Of a stretch of DNA of 64,000 bases, positions 43,308-52,043 are shown one piece after another (position 1 is the stretch's first letter; every line of letters begins with the position of its first letter). Made by a program: the position numbers and the translations under genes. The notes beneath the pieces are model-generated. The model saw only the letters and a program-made list of their open reading frames with translations. It was not told where the DNA came from and did not search any database. Source of the DNA: CAKZNE01 sp963976435 (GTDB lineage Bacteria > Bacteroidota > Bacteroidia > Flavobacteriales > Schleiferiaceae); assembly GCA_963976435.1 (NCBI GenBank), contig CAXBKQ010000007.1, positions 62,001 through 126,000 of the forward strand, in the 5' to 3' direction.

Positions 43308-44300
43308 TTATTCCTTATCCAATTTATATTTAGAGATATCCATTCCAAAATGGAGTCCTTTCACTTCAACTAATTCATCCAATTCAGTAAGGGATTTTTT
43401 ACCGAAGTTTCTAAACTTCATTAGATCATTTTTAGTGTAAGTCACTAAATCACCTAAAGTTTCTACTTCAGCAGCCTTAAGACAGTTCAAAGCTCTCACA
43501 GAAAGGTCCATATCTACCAATTTCGTTTTCAGCAATTGACGCATATGAAGAATTTCTTCATCATATTTATCAGCTTCAGCAGCTTTGTTATCTTCAAGAG
43601 TAATTCTCTCGTCGCTAACCAGCATAAAGTGGTGAATAAGAATTTTTGCTGCTTCGGTTAAAGCATCTTTTGGATGAATACTACCATCGGTATTAATTTC
43701 AAAAATCAACTTTTCGAAATCTGTTTTTTGCTCCACTCTATAGTTTTCAATACTATACTTCACATTTTTAATAGGAGTATAGATAGAGTCTACAAAGATG
43801 GTTCCTAGGGCAGCATTGCTTCTTTTATTTTCTTCAGCTGGAACATATCCTCTTCCTTTTTCAATGGTTAATTCCATTTCCAATTTTACAGAAGGATCCA
43901 TATTACAGATCACAAGGTCAGCATTTAGAATTTGGAATCCAGAAACGAATTTACCAAGATCTCCAGCAGTCAGTTTATCCTGACCAGAGATGCTTACGTT
44001 TATTCTTTCTTCATCCTGATCCTCAATTTGTCTTTTAAAACGTACTTGTTTTAGGTTAAGAACAATTTCGGTAACATCCTCAACCACACCTTTAATTGTG
44101 GAAAATTCATGTTCTACGCCTTCAATTCTTACTGAGGTAAAAGCAAAACCTTCCAGAGAGGAAAGTAAAACTCTTCTCAGAGCATTACCTACTGTCAAGC
44201 CATACCCCGGTTCCAAAGGTCTGAATTCAAATTGACCATCAGTTTCGGAAGCGTGATTCATTATAACCTGATCAGGCTTTTGGAAGTTTATTATTGCCAT
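43308..44300 (-). CDS. rpoA: DNA-directed RNA polymerase subunit alpha
   Basis: 330 residues from the ATG at 44298-44300 (MAIINFQKPDQVIM); the longer reading begins at a TTG and overlaps rpsD. The N-terminal domain has the assembly motif YGLTVGNALRRVLLSSLEGFA. An acidic linker (about 225-245) leads to the C-terminal domain with LSVRALNCLKAAEVETLGDLV and RNFGKKSLTELDELV, the helices that contact UP elements and activators. Normal length. Confidence 0.98.
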   Translation of the reverse strand: MAIINFQKPDQVIMNHASETDGQFEFRPLEPGYGLTVGNALRRVLLSSLEGFAFTSVRIEGVEHEFSTIKGVVEDVTEIVLNLKQVRFKRQIEDQDEERINVSISGQDKLTAGDLGKFVSGFQILNADLVICNMDPSVKLEMELTIEKGRGYVPAEENKRSNAALGTIFVDSIYTPIKNVKYSIENYRVEQKTDFEKLIFEINTDGSIHPKDALTEAAKILIHHFMLVSDERITLEDNKAAEADKYDEEILHMRQLLKTKLVDMDLSVRALNCLKAAEVETLGDLVTYTKNDLMKFRNFGKKSLTELDELVEVKGLHFGMDISKYKLDKE

Positions 44301-44328
44301 AATAAATGAATAGTTATTATTAAATTGA

Positions 44329-44934
44329 TTATTTAGAGTATAATTCCACAATTAATTGTTCCTTGATATTCTCAGGAATCTGAGCTCTTTGAGGAACATT
44401 TAGGAATTTACCACTCATAGTAGATTCATTCCACTCCATCCATTCGTATTTATCTTGGCGAGTGTTTAATGAATTACTAATTACTTCAAGAGATTTTGAC
44501 TTCTCTCTAACTCCAATTACATCTCCAGTTTTTACAGAGTAAGATGGAATGTTTACCAAATTACCATTTACTGTAATATGCTTATGAGAAACTAATTGAC
44601 GAGCACCACTCCTAGATGGAGCAATACCTAGTCTAAAAACTACATTATCCAATCTAGCCTCACAAAGTTGAAGTAAAACCTCACCGGTAATACCTTTAGC
44701 ACGAGATGCTTTATTAAATAAATTTGCAAATTGACGTTCTAAGATACCATAGGTATATTTTGCCTTTTGCTTTTCAGACAACTGAACAGCGTATTCAGAC
44801 TTTTTACCTCTCCTCTTATTAGAGCCATGTTGCCCTGGAGGATAGTTTTTCTTTTCAAATGAACGGTCTGGACCAAAAATCGGGTCTCCGAATTTTCTTG
44901 CAATTTTGGTCTTAGGTCCTGTATATCTAGCCAT
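44329..44934 (-). CDS. rpsD: 30S ribosomal protein uS4, zinc-free form
   Basis: 201 residues with the S4 RNA-binding domain (EARLDNVVFRLGIAPSRSGARQLVSHKHITVNGNLVNIPS). The N-terminal region, where some bacteria have a four-Cys zinc site, has none here (a single Cys in the whole protein), so it is the C-minus type. A primary 16S rRNA binder and assembly initiator. It lies between rpsK and rpoA as in the alpha operon. Confidence 0.98.
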   Translation of the reverse strand: MARYTGPKTKIARKFGDPIFGPDRSFEKKNYPPGQHGSNKRRGKKSEYAVQLSEKQKAKYTYGILERQFANLFNKASRAKGITGEVLLQLCEARLDNVVFRLGIAPSRSGARQLVSHKHITVNGNLVNIPSYSVKTGDVIGVREKSKSLEVISNSLNTRQDKYEWMEWNESTMSGKFLNVPQRAQIPENIKEQLIVELYSK

Positions 44935-44954
44935 TTATATAGCTTGTTTAATTA

Positions 44955-45350
44955 TTAAACTCTTCTTCTTTTCGACGGACGACATCCATTGTGAGGTACT
45001 GGGGTAACATCAATAATTTCTGTTACTTCAATTCCTGTATTGTGGATGGATCTGATAGCAGATTCTCTTCCGTTTCCTGGTCCTTTTACGTAAGCTTTTA
45101 CTTTCTTAAGACCTAATTCTAAAGCCTTATTAGCACAATCTTCTGCTGCTGTTTGAGCAGCATAAGGAGTGTTCTTTTTAGAACCTCTAAATCCCATCTT
45201 ACCAGCTGAAGACCAAGAAATTACTTGTCCTTTAGTATTTGTAAGTGAAATTATCACATTGTTAAAAGATGCATTAATGTGAGCCTCACCTATAGCCTCA
45301 ACAATAACCTTTCTTTTCTTAGTCGTCTTTCCAGCGCTTTTCTTTGCCAT
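44955..45350 (-). CDS. rpsK: 30S ribosomal protein uS11
   Basis: 131 residues, normal. Lys-rich start, then INASFNNVIISLTNTKGQVISWSSAGKMGFRGSKKNTPYAAQ and the end VTPVPHNGCRPSKRRRV, all family hallmarks. Platform protein of the small subunit that contacts mRNA near the E site. 12 nt from rpsM, 20 nt from rpsD. Confidence 0.98.
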   Translation of the reverse strand: MAKKSAGKTTKKRKVIVEAIGEAHINASFNNVIISLTNTKGQVISWSSAGKMGFRGSKKNTPYAAQTAAEDCANKALELGLKKVKAYVKGPGNGRESAIRSIHNTGIEVTEIIDVTPVPHNGCRPSKRRRV

Positions 45351-45362
45351 TACTAACTCCTA

Positions 45363-45740
45363 TTATTTAGTTGCTTTCTTCTTGTTAGCAACAGTTTTAC
45401 GTCTTCCTTTACGTGTACGAGAATTGTTTTTTGTTCTCTGTCCACGAAGTGGTAATCCACTACGGTGGCGGATACCTCTATAACAACCGATATCCATCAA
45501 TCGTTTAATATTCAACTGTACTTCAGAGCGTAATTCTCCTTCTACTTTATATTCCTCAGAGATAACATTACGAATTGCAGTAAGTTGATCATCATTCCAA
45601 TCTTGAACTTTGATGTCGTGACTTACTCCAGCTTTATCCAAAATATCAATAGCACGGTTCCTTCCCACACCATAGATATATGTCAATCCGATTACGCCTC
45701 TTTTATTTTTTGGTAGGTCTATACCTGAAATCCTTGCCAT
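45363..45740 (-). CDS. rpsM: 30S ribosomal protein uS13
   Basis: 125 residues. Begins MARISGIDLPKNKRGVIGLTYIYGVGR (family start), contains YRGIRHRSGLPLRGQRTKNNSRTRKG, and ends in a basic tail that reaches toward P-site tRNA. Follows rpmJ in the usual alpha-operon order. Confidence 0.98.
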   Translation of the reverse strand: MARISGIDLPKNKRGVIGLTYIYGVGRNRAIDILDKAGVSHDIKVQDWNDDQLTAIRNVISEEYKVEGELRSEVQLNIKRLMDIGCYRGIRHRSGLPLRGQRTKNNSRTRKGRRKTVANKKKATK

Positions 45741-45758
45741 AAAAAACTCAGTTAAATA

Positions 45759-45875
45759 TTATCCCTGTCTTTGTTTAAACTTGGGGTTCTTTTTATTGAT
45801 AACATACAATTTGCCATTTCTGCGAACAATCTTGCAATCGGCACTTCTCTTTTTTATTGAAGCTCTAACTTTCAT
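45759..45875 (-). CDS. rpmJ: 50S ribosomal protein bL36, cysteine-poor form
   Basis: A 38-residue ORF between infA and rpsM on the minus strand: MKVRASIKKRSADCKIVRRN... ending in NPKFKQRQG, the bL36 frame. Zinc-type bL36 has IC..C and a later Cys and His; here only Cys14 remains (KKRSADCK), so this is the zinc-independent C-minus type. The start codon ATG is at 45873-45875. It is the only short gene I found missing from simple length filters in this cluster. Confidence 0.95.
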   Translation of the reverse strand: MKVRASIKKRSADCKIVRRNGKLYVINKKNPKFKQRQG

Positions 45876-45900
45876 AATTCAAGTTTCTTCTCTGATCTAA

Positions 45901-46116
45901 TTAATATCTATAGGTAATTCTTCCTTTTGATAAATCATAAGGAGACATTTCCAATTTTACTTTATCACCTGGCAACAATTTGATATAGTGCATCCTCATT
46001 TTTCCAGAAATGTGAGCGGTAATAATATGCCCATTTTCCAATTCAACACGGAACATTGCATTCGACAATGCTTCGATTATTGATCCATCTTGCTCTATTG
46101 CTGCTTGTTTAGCCAT
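45901..46116 (-). CDS. infA: Translation initiation factor IF-1
   Basis: 71 residues, single S1-like OB domain: MAKQAAIEQDGSIIEALSNAMFRVELENGHIITAHISGKMRMHYIKLLPGDKVKLEMSPYDLSKGRITYRY pattern matches IF-1 throughout. IF-1 occupies the A site during initiation. Sits between secY and rpmJ, its usual place. Confidence 0.97.
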   Translation of the reverse strand: MAKQAAIEQDGSIIEALSNAMFRVELENGHIITAHISGKMRMHYIKLLPGDKVKLEMSPYDLSKGRITYRY

Positions 46117-46137
46117 ACTCTTTTTTACTCTACTTTT

Positions 46138-47484
46138 TTATAGTGTACTTACTTCAGCTCCTGTTCTACCCTTCAGTTTTCCAGACTTCATAAGTCCATC
46201 ATAATGTCTATTCAGTAAATAGCTTTCAATTTGTTGAAGTGTATCTAATACTACTCCCACCATAATTAATAAACTAGTACCTCCATAGAAATAAGCAAAC
46301 TGGGTGTTTACATCTGCCATCATTGCAAATGCTGGCAATATTGCTAGCAAAGCTAGGAATATAGAACCTGGTAAGGTTATTCTCGATAATACTGTATCTA
46401 AAAATTCTGCTGTACTTTTCCCTGGTTTAATACCTGGGATAAAACCACCATTTCTCTTTAAATTCTCCGCCATTTCATTGGTATTAACCTGAATTGCGGT
46501 GTAGAAATATGTGAAGGCAATAATCATAAGTCCAAATACGAAATTATACCAGAAACCTTGAATATCACTGAAAGTTGTTGCAAAAGCTGTTGCTCCATCA
46601 CTATCTGCCCCTGTAAAGTTTAATACCGTTACCGGGATAAACATAATTGCTTGAGCAAAGATGATAGGCATTACACCTGCAGCATTTACCTTCAATGGAA
46701 TATACTGACGTGCTGAATTTCCTGTAAAGGTTCTTCCACCTGTTGCTCTTTTTGCATATTGAACCGGCACCTTTCTTACGGCTTGTACCAATCCCACAGA
46801 CAATAAGATTACAATTAGCAAGGCTGCTATTTCAATGATAAAGAGAACTAAACCACCACCTGTATTTACTTTAGACGAAAATTCTTGAATAAAAGATTGA
46901 GGAAGGCTAGCAATAATTCCCACCATAATAAGTAGAGAAATACCATTTCCAATTCCTTTATCGGTAATTCTTTCTCCTAACCACATGGCAAAGATGGTAC
47001 CTGCTACAAGAACAATAACCGACATAATCCAAAACATGGAAGGGCTGGTTGTTGTTTGAACACCTTGGGCCATTAGGTTAGCAATATAACCTGGGGCTTG
47101 AGCTGCAGTAATAGCGATGGTAAGGAATCTGGTAATTTGGTTAATTTTCCTTCTTCCACTCTCACCTTCTTTTTGCATTTTTTGAATACTCGGTACCGCC
47201 ATTCCCAATAATTGGATAACAATGGAAGCCGAGATATAAGGCATAATACCTAGTGCAAGAATAGACGCTTTTGCAAAAGCACCACCAGTAAAGGCATTCA
47301 ACAATCCTAATGGACCATCTTCAGCTTGGGCTTGTAAGTTTCCCAAACTATCAGGATCTATCCCTGGAAGAACAACATTGGAACCTAAACGATAAATTAA
47401 TAAAAGACCAAGAGTTAAGAGAATTTTTTCCCTCAACTCATCAATCTTCCAAATATTTTTTATGGTGTCTATAAAGCGTTTCAT
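46138..47484 (-). CDS. secY: Protein translocase subunit SecY
   Basis: 448 residues with ten membrane segments. Recognisable parts: the N-terminal cytosolic helix (IKNIWKIDELREKILLTLGLLLIYRLGS), the plug region near GPLGLLNAFTGGAF, segment 2 with GIMPYISASIVIQLL, the C4/C5 cytosolic loops with AVRKVPVQYAKR, and NTNEMAENLKRNGGFIPGIKPG before segment 9. It forms the SecYEG pore for export and membrane insertion. Located between rplO and infA as in the spc operon. Confidence 0.98.
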   Translation of the reverse strand: MKRFIDTIKNIWKIDELREKILLTLGLLLIYRLGSNVVLPGIDPDSLGNLQAQAEDGPLGLLNAFTGGAFAKASILALGIMPYISASIVIQLLGMAVPSIQKMQKEGESGRRKINQITRFLTIAITAAQAPGYIANLMAQGVQTTTSPSMFWIMSVIVLVAGTIFAMWLGERITDKGIGNGISLLIMVGIIASLPQSFIQEFSSKVNTGGGLVLFIIEIAALLIVILLSVGLVQAVRKVPVQYAKRATGGRTFTGNSARQYIPLKVNAAGVMPIIFAQAIMFIPVTVLNFTGADSDGATAFATTFSDIQGFWYNFVFGLMIIAFTYFYTAIQVNTNEMAENLKRNGGFIPGIKPGKSTAEFLDTVLSRITLPGSIFLALLAILPAFAMMADVNTQFAYFYGGTSLLIMVGVVLDTLQQIESYLLNRHYDGLMKSGKLKGRTGAEVSTL

Positions 47485-47493
47485 TCAATAATC

Positions 47494-47943
47494 TTATAGA
47501 GTTTTTGCTTCTCCACCTGCAGCTTCAATAGCAGCAATGGCAGTTTTTGAAAATGCGTGAACCTCTATGCTAAGCTTAGCTTTAAGCTCTCCTCTACCTA
47601 AAATCTTCACAAGGTCATTATTACTCACGATACCATTGTCACGCAAATCTTGTACGCTTACAGTATCTTTAATTTTTTTGTTATCCACTAATCCTTGAAG
47701 AAGGTCAAGATTTACACCTTTATATTCAACACGGTTCATATTGCGGAAACCAAATTTTGGTACTCTTCTTTGAAGTGGCATTTGACCACCCTCAAAACCT
47801 ACCTTTCTACTATAACCACTTCTGGATTTTGCTCCATTATGACCACGAGTGGCAGTACCACCATGACCGGAACCTTGTCCTCTTGCGATCCTTTTGGTCG
47901 ATTTTGTAGAGCCTGCAGCTGGTTTTAAATTATTTAAACTCAT
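47494..47943 (-). CDS. rplO: 50S ribosomal protein uL15
   Basis: 149 residues. Starts MSLNNLKPAAGSTKSTKRIARGQGSGHGGTATRGHNGAKSRSG, the Gly/Lys-rich extension that penetrates 23S rRNA, followed by the globular domain with MPLQRRVPKFGF. Normal length. 10 nt upstream of secY. Confidence 0.98.
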   Translation of the reverse strand: MSLNNLKPAAGSTKSTKRIARGQGSGHGGTATRGHNGAKSRSGYSRKVGFEGGQMPLQRRVPKFGFRNMNRVEYKGVNLDLLQGLVDNKKIKDTVSVQDLRDNGIVSNNDLVKILGRGELKAKLSIEVHAFSKTAIAAIEAAGGEAKTL

Positions 47944-47966
47944 CTTGATAAATATTATCTAAGTAA

Positions 47967-48149
47967 TTACTTAACTTCTTCTACTTCAACTAAGTGAGCA
48001 ACTGTTCTCACCATTCCTTGAATTTGTGGGCTTGCTTCATGCTCCACCACTTGATTTATTTTTCTCAATCCCAATGCTTCCAAAGTTTTCTTTTGGTTAG
48101 CCGGTCTATTGATTTTACTTCTTACTTGCTTAACTCTGATTTTAGCCAT
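47967..48149 (-). CDS. rpmD: 50S ribosomal protein uL30
   Basis: 60 residues, typical: AKIRVKQVRSKINRPANQKKTLEALGLRKINQVVEHEASPQIQGMVRTVAHLV carries the L30 signature. Not all bacterial lineages keep uL30; here it is intact between rpsE and rplO. Confidence 0.97.
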   Translation of the reverse strand: MAKIRVKQVRSKINRPANQKKTLEALGLRKINQVVEHEASPQIQGMVRTVAHLVEVEEVK

Positions 48150-48163
48150 GGCTTAAATTCTTT

Positions 48164-48688
48164 TTAACCGTTGAATACTTTATCTACGCTAATACCACGG
48201 GTCCTAGCAATTGTTCCTGCATCTCTCAAACTCAACAAGGCGTCAAAAGTAGCTTTTACAACGTTATGAGGGTTAGAAGAACCTTTAGATTTTGCTAACA
48301 CATCATGCACACCTAAACTTTCAAGTACAGCACGCATTGCACCACCGGCGATAACTCCTGTACCATTAGCAGCTGGTCTCAAGAAAACTCTAGCTCCACC
48401 AAATTTTCCATTTTGTGGATGTGGAATAGAACTTTTCACTAAAGGAATACGAACTAAATTCTTCTTAGCATCTTCAATTCCTTTTTGGATAGCTTCAGCA
48501 ACTTCTTTAGATTTTCCTAAGCCATGTCCTACAACACCTTTTTCATCACCAACTACTACAATTGCTGAAAAACCAAATGTTCTACCACCTTTCGTAACCT
48601 TGGTTACACGTTGAATGCCTACAAGCTTATCAGTTAATTCTAAACCGCTTGGCTTTACACGCTTAATATTTTTATGATTTCTGATCAT
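48164..48688 (-). CDS. rpsE: 30S ribosomal protein uS5
   Basis: 174 residues. The N-terminal dsRBD-like domain with VTKGGRTFGFSAIVVVGDEKGVVGHGLGKSKEV and the C-terminal domain with GVIAGGAMRAVLESLGVHDVLAKSKGSSNPHNVVKA are complete. uS5 works with uS4 and uS12 in decoding accuracy. Confidence 0.98.
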   Translation of the reverse strand: MIRNHKNIKRVKPSGLELTDKLVGIQRVTKVTKGGRTFGFSAIVVVGDEKGVVGHGLGKSKEVAEAIQKGIEDAKKNLVRIPLVKSSIPHPQNGKFGGARVFLRPAANGTGVIAGGAMRAVLESLGVHDVLAKSKGSSNPHNVVKATFDALLSLRDAGTIARTRGISVDKVFNG

Positions 48689-48697
48689 AATTCTATA

Positions 48698-49051
48698 TTA
48701 AAATTTTAGTCCTCCTTCTCTGGCACCTTCCGCCAAGGATTTAATACGTCCGTGATATAAATACCCACCTCTGTCAAAAGAGATAGTTTCAATTCCTGCA
48801 GCAATAGCTTTTTCGGCTACTTTTTTACCAACAACTTTTGCAGCTTCAATTCTTGTTATACCTTTTTCTACATCCTTATCAAGTGAAGAGGCTGCTGTTA
48901 ATGTTTTACCATTAACATCGTCGATAATTTGAGCGTAAATCTCATTATTACTTCTGAATACTGATAGGCGAGGCTTCTCAGTAGTACCGTTAACGGTCTT
49001 TCTGATTCTTCTCTTAATACGTATTCTTCTTTCTGCTTTAGTAAGTGCCAT
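48698..49051 (-). CDS. rplR: 50S ribosomal protein uL18
   Basis: 117 residues with the basic N-terminus (ERRIRIKRRIRKTVNGTTEKPRLSVFRSNNEIYAQIIDD) and the closing DRGGYLYHGRIKSLAEGAREGGLKF. Binds 5S rRNA in the central protuberance together with uL5. Confidence 0.98.
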   Translation of the reverse strand: MALTKAERRIRIKRRIRKTVNGTTEKPRLSVFRSNNEIYAQIIDDVNGKTLTAASSLDKDVEKGITRIEAAKVVGKKVAEKAIAAGIETISFDRGGYLYHGRIKSLAEGAREGGLKF

Positions 49052-49057
49052 TTCTTA

Positions 49058-49609
49058 TTATTTACTAGCCGTTTTACCTGCTTTTCTTCTAATGTATTCA
49101 CCAACGAATCTCACACCTTTTCCTTTGTAAGGCTCAGGCTTACGTAGGGAACGGATTTTTGAAGCCACAACTCCTAGAAGTTGTTTATCATAACTCTTTA
49201 AAGTAATGATTGGATTTTTTCCTTTTTCACTTGTAGTTTCAACAGAAACTTCAGCAGGAACTTCAAAAACTATATTGTGAGAGTATCCCAGGGATAAATC
49301 TAATTTTTGACCTTGGTTTGAGGCTCTATACCCTACCCCTACCAATTCTAATTGCTTTTGCCATCCGGTGCTAACACCCATGATCATATTTGCAAGAAGG
49401 GCTCTAAACAGACCGTGATCTGCTTTAGATTGTTTTTCTTCGTTTACACGCTCTACGCTAAGAATACCCTCTTCGTTTTTCAATGTAACTCTTGGGGATA
49501 ATTCTTGAGATAGTTCACCTAGTTTACCTTTAATGGTAACAGTTTGACCATCGATATTCAACTGAACATCTGCAGGTAATGTAATAGGTGCGTTTCCAAC
49601 TCTTGACAT
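49058..49609 (-). CDS. rplF: 50S ribosomal protein uL6
   Basis: 183 residues: two related domains, starting MSRVGNAPITLPADVQLNIDGQTVTIKGKLGEL and ending with IRSLRKPEPYKGKGVRFVGEYIRRKAGK, the family signature. Sits near the factor-binding site and sarcin-ricin loop. Confidence 0.98.
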   Translation of the reverse strand: MSRVGNAPITLPADVQLNIDGQTVTIKGKLGELSQELSPRVTLKNEEGILSVERVNEEKQSKADHGLFRALLANMIMGVSTGWQKQLELVGVGYRASNQGQKLDLSLGYSHNIVFEVPAEVSVETTSEKGKNPIITLKSYDKQLLGVVASKIRSLRKPEPYKGKGVRFVGEYIRRKAGKTASK

Positions 49610-49632
49610 ATCTTAATAATTCTTGTCAGTTA

Positions 49633-50034
49633 TTAATAAACGTAGCACAAAACTTCGCCACCAACATTCTCTCTTCTAGCTTGCTTATCTGTCATTACTC
49701 CTTTAGAAGTACTAACAATTGCCAAACCTAGACCGTTGATTACACGTGGTAAATCTTTACCGCTACTGTATTTACGTAAACCTGGTTTACTTACTCTCTC
49801 CAAAGAACGAATAGCCGACTCTTTTGTAATACTATCGTATTTAAGAGCTACTTTAATTGTTCCTTGAGGACCTCTTTCTTCTCTTTTATAGTTGTGAATA
49901 AAACCTTGATCCATAAGAATCTTAGTAATTTCTTCCTTGATATTGGAAGCGGGGATTTCCACAACTTTATGACCAGCCATCAACGCATTGCGTAGACGTG
50001 TCAAATAATCTGCTATAGGATCTGTAACCTTCAT
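49633..50034 (-). CDS. rpsH: 30S ribosomal protein uS8
   Basis: 133 residues, MKVTDPIADYLTRLRNALMAGHKVVEIPASNIKEEI at the start and GLGLAIVSTSKGVMTDKQARRENVGGEVLCYVY at the end. Central-domain 16S binder; in enterobacteria it is the repressor of the spc operon, which I do not assume here. Confidence 0.98.
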   Translation of the reverse strand: MKVTDPIADYLTRLRNALMAGHKVVEIPASNIKEEITKILMDQGFIHNYKREERGPQGTIKVALKYDSITKESAIRSLERVSKPGLRKYSSGKDLPRVINGLGLAIVSTSKGVMTDKQARRENVGGEVLCYVY

Positions 50035-50038
50035 ATTA

Positions 50039-50308
50039 TTACCAACTTGCCTTTTTAACTCCTGGGATAAGACCCGCGTTGGCCATTTCCCTAAATGTTA
50101 CCCTTGAAATTCCAAATTGACGCATATATCCTTTTGGACGACCAGTTAGTTTACATCTATTGTGCAATCTAATTGGTGAAGCGTTTTTTGGTAATTTTTG
50201 AAGTGCTTCATAATCACCAGCAGCTTTTAATGCTGCACGCTTTTCTGCGTATTTATCAACAATTTTTTGTCGCTTTACTTCGCGAGCCTTCATTGATTCC
50301 TTAGCCAT
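50039..50308 (-). CDS. rpsN: 30S ribosomal protein uS14, zinc-free long form
   Basis: 89 residues: the long form starting MAKESMKAREVKRQKIVDKYAEKR and ending NRCKLTGRPKGYMRQFGISRVTFREMANAGLIPGVKKASW. Zinc-type uS14 is about 61 residues with CXXC pairs; here only one Cys (NRCKL), so it does not bind zinc. Three nt from rplE. Confidence 0.98.
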   Translation of the reverse strand: MAKESMKAREVKRQKIVDKYAEKRAALKAAGDYEALQKLPKNASPIRLHNRCKLTGRPKGYMRQFGISRVTFREMANAGLIPGVKKASW

Positions 50309-50310
50309 AA

Positions 50311-50859
50311 TTATTTCTTAAAGGGTAAACCAAATTTTTGTAAAAGTGCCTTTGCTTCTTTATCTGTATCAGCAGTGGTCACAAATGTTATGTCCATTCC
50401 AGAGATACGATTTACTTTATCAATATCGATTTCTGGAAAAATAATTTGTTCTGTAATTCCTAGGGTGTAATTTCCACGTCCGTCGAATCCAGATTTTTTT
50501 ATACCACTGAAATCTCTAATGGCTGGCAAAGAAGCCCAAACTAAACGCTCCAAAAACTCATACATGCGATTTCCACGTAGGGTTACTTTAGCGCCAATTG
50601 GCATTCCTTTTCTCAACTTAAAGTTAGAAATATCCTTGCGGCTAATTGTGGAAACAGCTTTTTGTCCAGAAATGGTTGTCATTTCATTCACTGCATGATC
50701 CACTAATTTTTTATCAGCTGTTGCAGCACCAACTCCTTGAGATAAAACAATTTTCTCTAGGCTTGGAACCTGCATTACATTGGTATAACCAAATTCTTCT
50801 TTTAGAGCCGAAACGTATTCGTCTTTGTATTTGCTCTTTAATGTTGGTACGTAGCTCAT
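50311..50859 (-). CDS. rplE: 50S ribosomal protein uL5
   Basis: 182 residues, with NVMQVPSLEKIVLSQGVGAA and the end region NYTLGITEQIIFPEIDIDKVNRISGMDITFVTTADTDKEAKALLQKFGLPF. Binds 5S rRNA and P-site tRNA. Its ATG overlaps the rplX stop by one base (TAATG). Confidence 0.98.
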   Translation of the reverse strand: MSYVPTLKSKYKDEYVSALKEEFGYTNVMQVPSLEKIVLSQGVGAATADKKLVDHAVNEMTTISGQKAVSTISRKDISNFKLRKGMPIGAKVTLRGNRMYEFLERLVWASLPAIRDFSGIKKSGFDGRGNYTLGITEQIIFPEIDIDKVNRISGMDITFVTTADTDKEAKALLQKFGLPFKK

Positions 50860-51179
50860 TACTTAATGATCTCTTGTGATTTCTTAGAATATCTTACAAG
50901 CTTTCCTTTTTCATCAGCCTTTCTACCAGTACGAGTAGCATCACCTGATTTAGGATCTACTAACATTAGGTTAGAAAGATGAATAGGAGCTTCTTTCTCA
51001 ATAATTCCGCCTTGAGGATTGGTAGCACTAGGCTTTTCATGTTTTTTAATAACATTAATACCTTCCACTAAAGCTTTATTTTTACCAGGAAGCATTTCGA
51101 TAATAGTTCCAGTTTGGCCTTTACTTTCGCCAGCTAAAACTTTAACCTTATCTCCCTTTTTTACGTGAAATTTTGCCAT
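50859..51179 (-). CDS. rplX: 50S ribosomal protein uL24
   Basis: 106 residues. KOW motif near the start (VKKGDKVKVLAGESKGQTGTIIEMLPGKNKALVEGINVIKKHEKPS), with a Bacteroidota-style conserved PQGGIIEKEAPIHLSNLMLVDP. Assembly initiator for the large subunit. Confidence 0.98.
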   Translation of the reverse strand: MAKFHVKKGDKVKVLAGESKGQTGTIIEMLPGKNKALVEGINVIKKHEKPSATNPQGGIIEKEAPIHLSNLMLVDPKSGDATRTGRKADEKGKLVRYSKKSQEIIK

Positions 51180-51191
51180 TTCTGTAATAAT

Positions 51192-51560
51192 TTATAGTAC
51201 CTCAGGTGCTAGTGAAACAATCTTCATAAACTGTCTGTCACGAAGCTCTCTAGATACTGGTCCGAATACACGAGTTCCGCGCATTTCACCTTGAGCATTC
51301 AAAAGGACACAAGCATTATCATCAAAACGGATATAAGATCCATCTGCTCTTCTTACTTCTTTTTTAGTACGAACAACAACTGCCGTTGATACTTGACCTT
51401 TTTTTACACTTCCAGAAGGAGTACTTTCTTTAACAGAAACTACAATCTTATCTCCAACAGACGCATAACGTCTTTTGGTTCCTCCAAGCACTCTAATACA
51501 AAGAACAGATTTTGCTCCGGTATTATCTGCTACTCTTAGTCTTGACTCTTGTTGTAACAT
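51192..51560 (-). CDS. rplN: 50S ribosomal protein uL14
   Basis: 122 residues, MLQQESRLRVADNTGAKSVLCIRVLGG at the start and GPVSRELRDRQFMKIVSLAPEVL at the end: complete. Makes intersubunit bridges and binds RsfS. It overlaps the rpsQ stop by one base. Confidence 0.98.
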   Translation of the reverse strand: MLQQESRLRVADNTGAKSVLCIRVLGGTKRRYASVGDKIVVSVKESTPSGSVKKGQVSTAVVVRTKKEVRRADGSYIRFDDNACVLLNAQGEMRGTRVFGPVSRELRDRQFMKIVSLAPEVL

Positions 51561-51820
51561 TACTTAGCTCTTTCAATGATTTCAACTAATCTCCATCTCT
51601 TACTCTTACTGATAGGACGTGTTTCCATAATTTTTACGGTATCACCAATATTACATTGGTTGTCCTCATCATGAGCGTGAAATTTTTTGGTAAGCTTAAT
51701 AAACTTACCGTACATAGGGTGTTTTTGTCTTCTTTCAACAGTAACAGTAATGGATTTTTCCATTTTATTGCTACTAACAATCCCTACTCTTTCTTTTCTT
51801 AAGTTTCTTTTATCTTCCAT
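51560..51820 (-). CDS. rpsQ: 30S ribosomal protein uS17
   Basis: 86 residues from the ATG at 51818-51820 (MEDKRNLRKERVGIVSSNKMEKSITV). An ATG three codons earlier (51827-51829) overlaps the rpmC stop as TAATG and could also be used; family similarity favours the inner one. OB-fold with TVERRQKHPMYGKFIKLTKKFHAHDEDN, complete to the end. Confidence 0.95.
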   Translation of the reverse strand: MEDKRNLRKERVGIVSSNKMEKSITVTVERRQKHPMYGKFIKLTKKFHAHDEDNQCNIGDTVKIMETRPISKSKRWRLVEIIERAK

Positions 51821-51828
51821 TAGAAACA

Positions 51829-52032
51829 TTATTGCTTATCAGCGTTTAACTCTCTATTACGTAACTCAGTAGAGAGTCTTGCAATATCTTTTCTGCTATC
51901 CTTTAGGGTAAGTGGGTTCTCAAGAGGAGAAATGGTATGTCCCATTTTCGCCTTTGCATACGCTAGTTTTTCATTTTCTAGCTTATCCATAATTTCTTGA
52001 GTTGTCATTTCTCTTACTACCGATGCTTTCAT
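51829..52032 (-). CDS. rpmC: 50S ribosomal protein uL29
   Basis: 67 residues, two helices: REMTTQEIMDKLENEKLAYAKAKMGHTISPLENPLTLKDSRKDIARLSTELRNRE. Normal length. Near the exit tunnel, docking place for trigger factor and SRP. Confidence 0.97.
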   Translation of the reverse strand: MKASVVREMTTQEIMDKLENEKLAYAKAKMGHTISPLENPLTLKDSRKDIARLSTELRNRELNADKQ

Positions 52033-52043
52033 AATTTCAAAGT

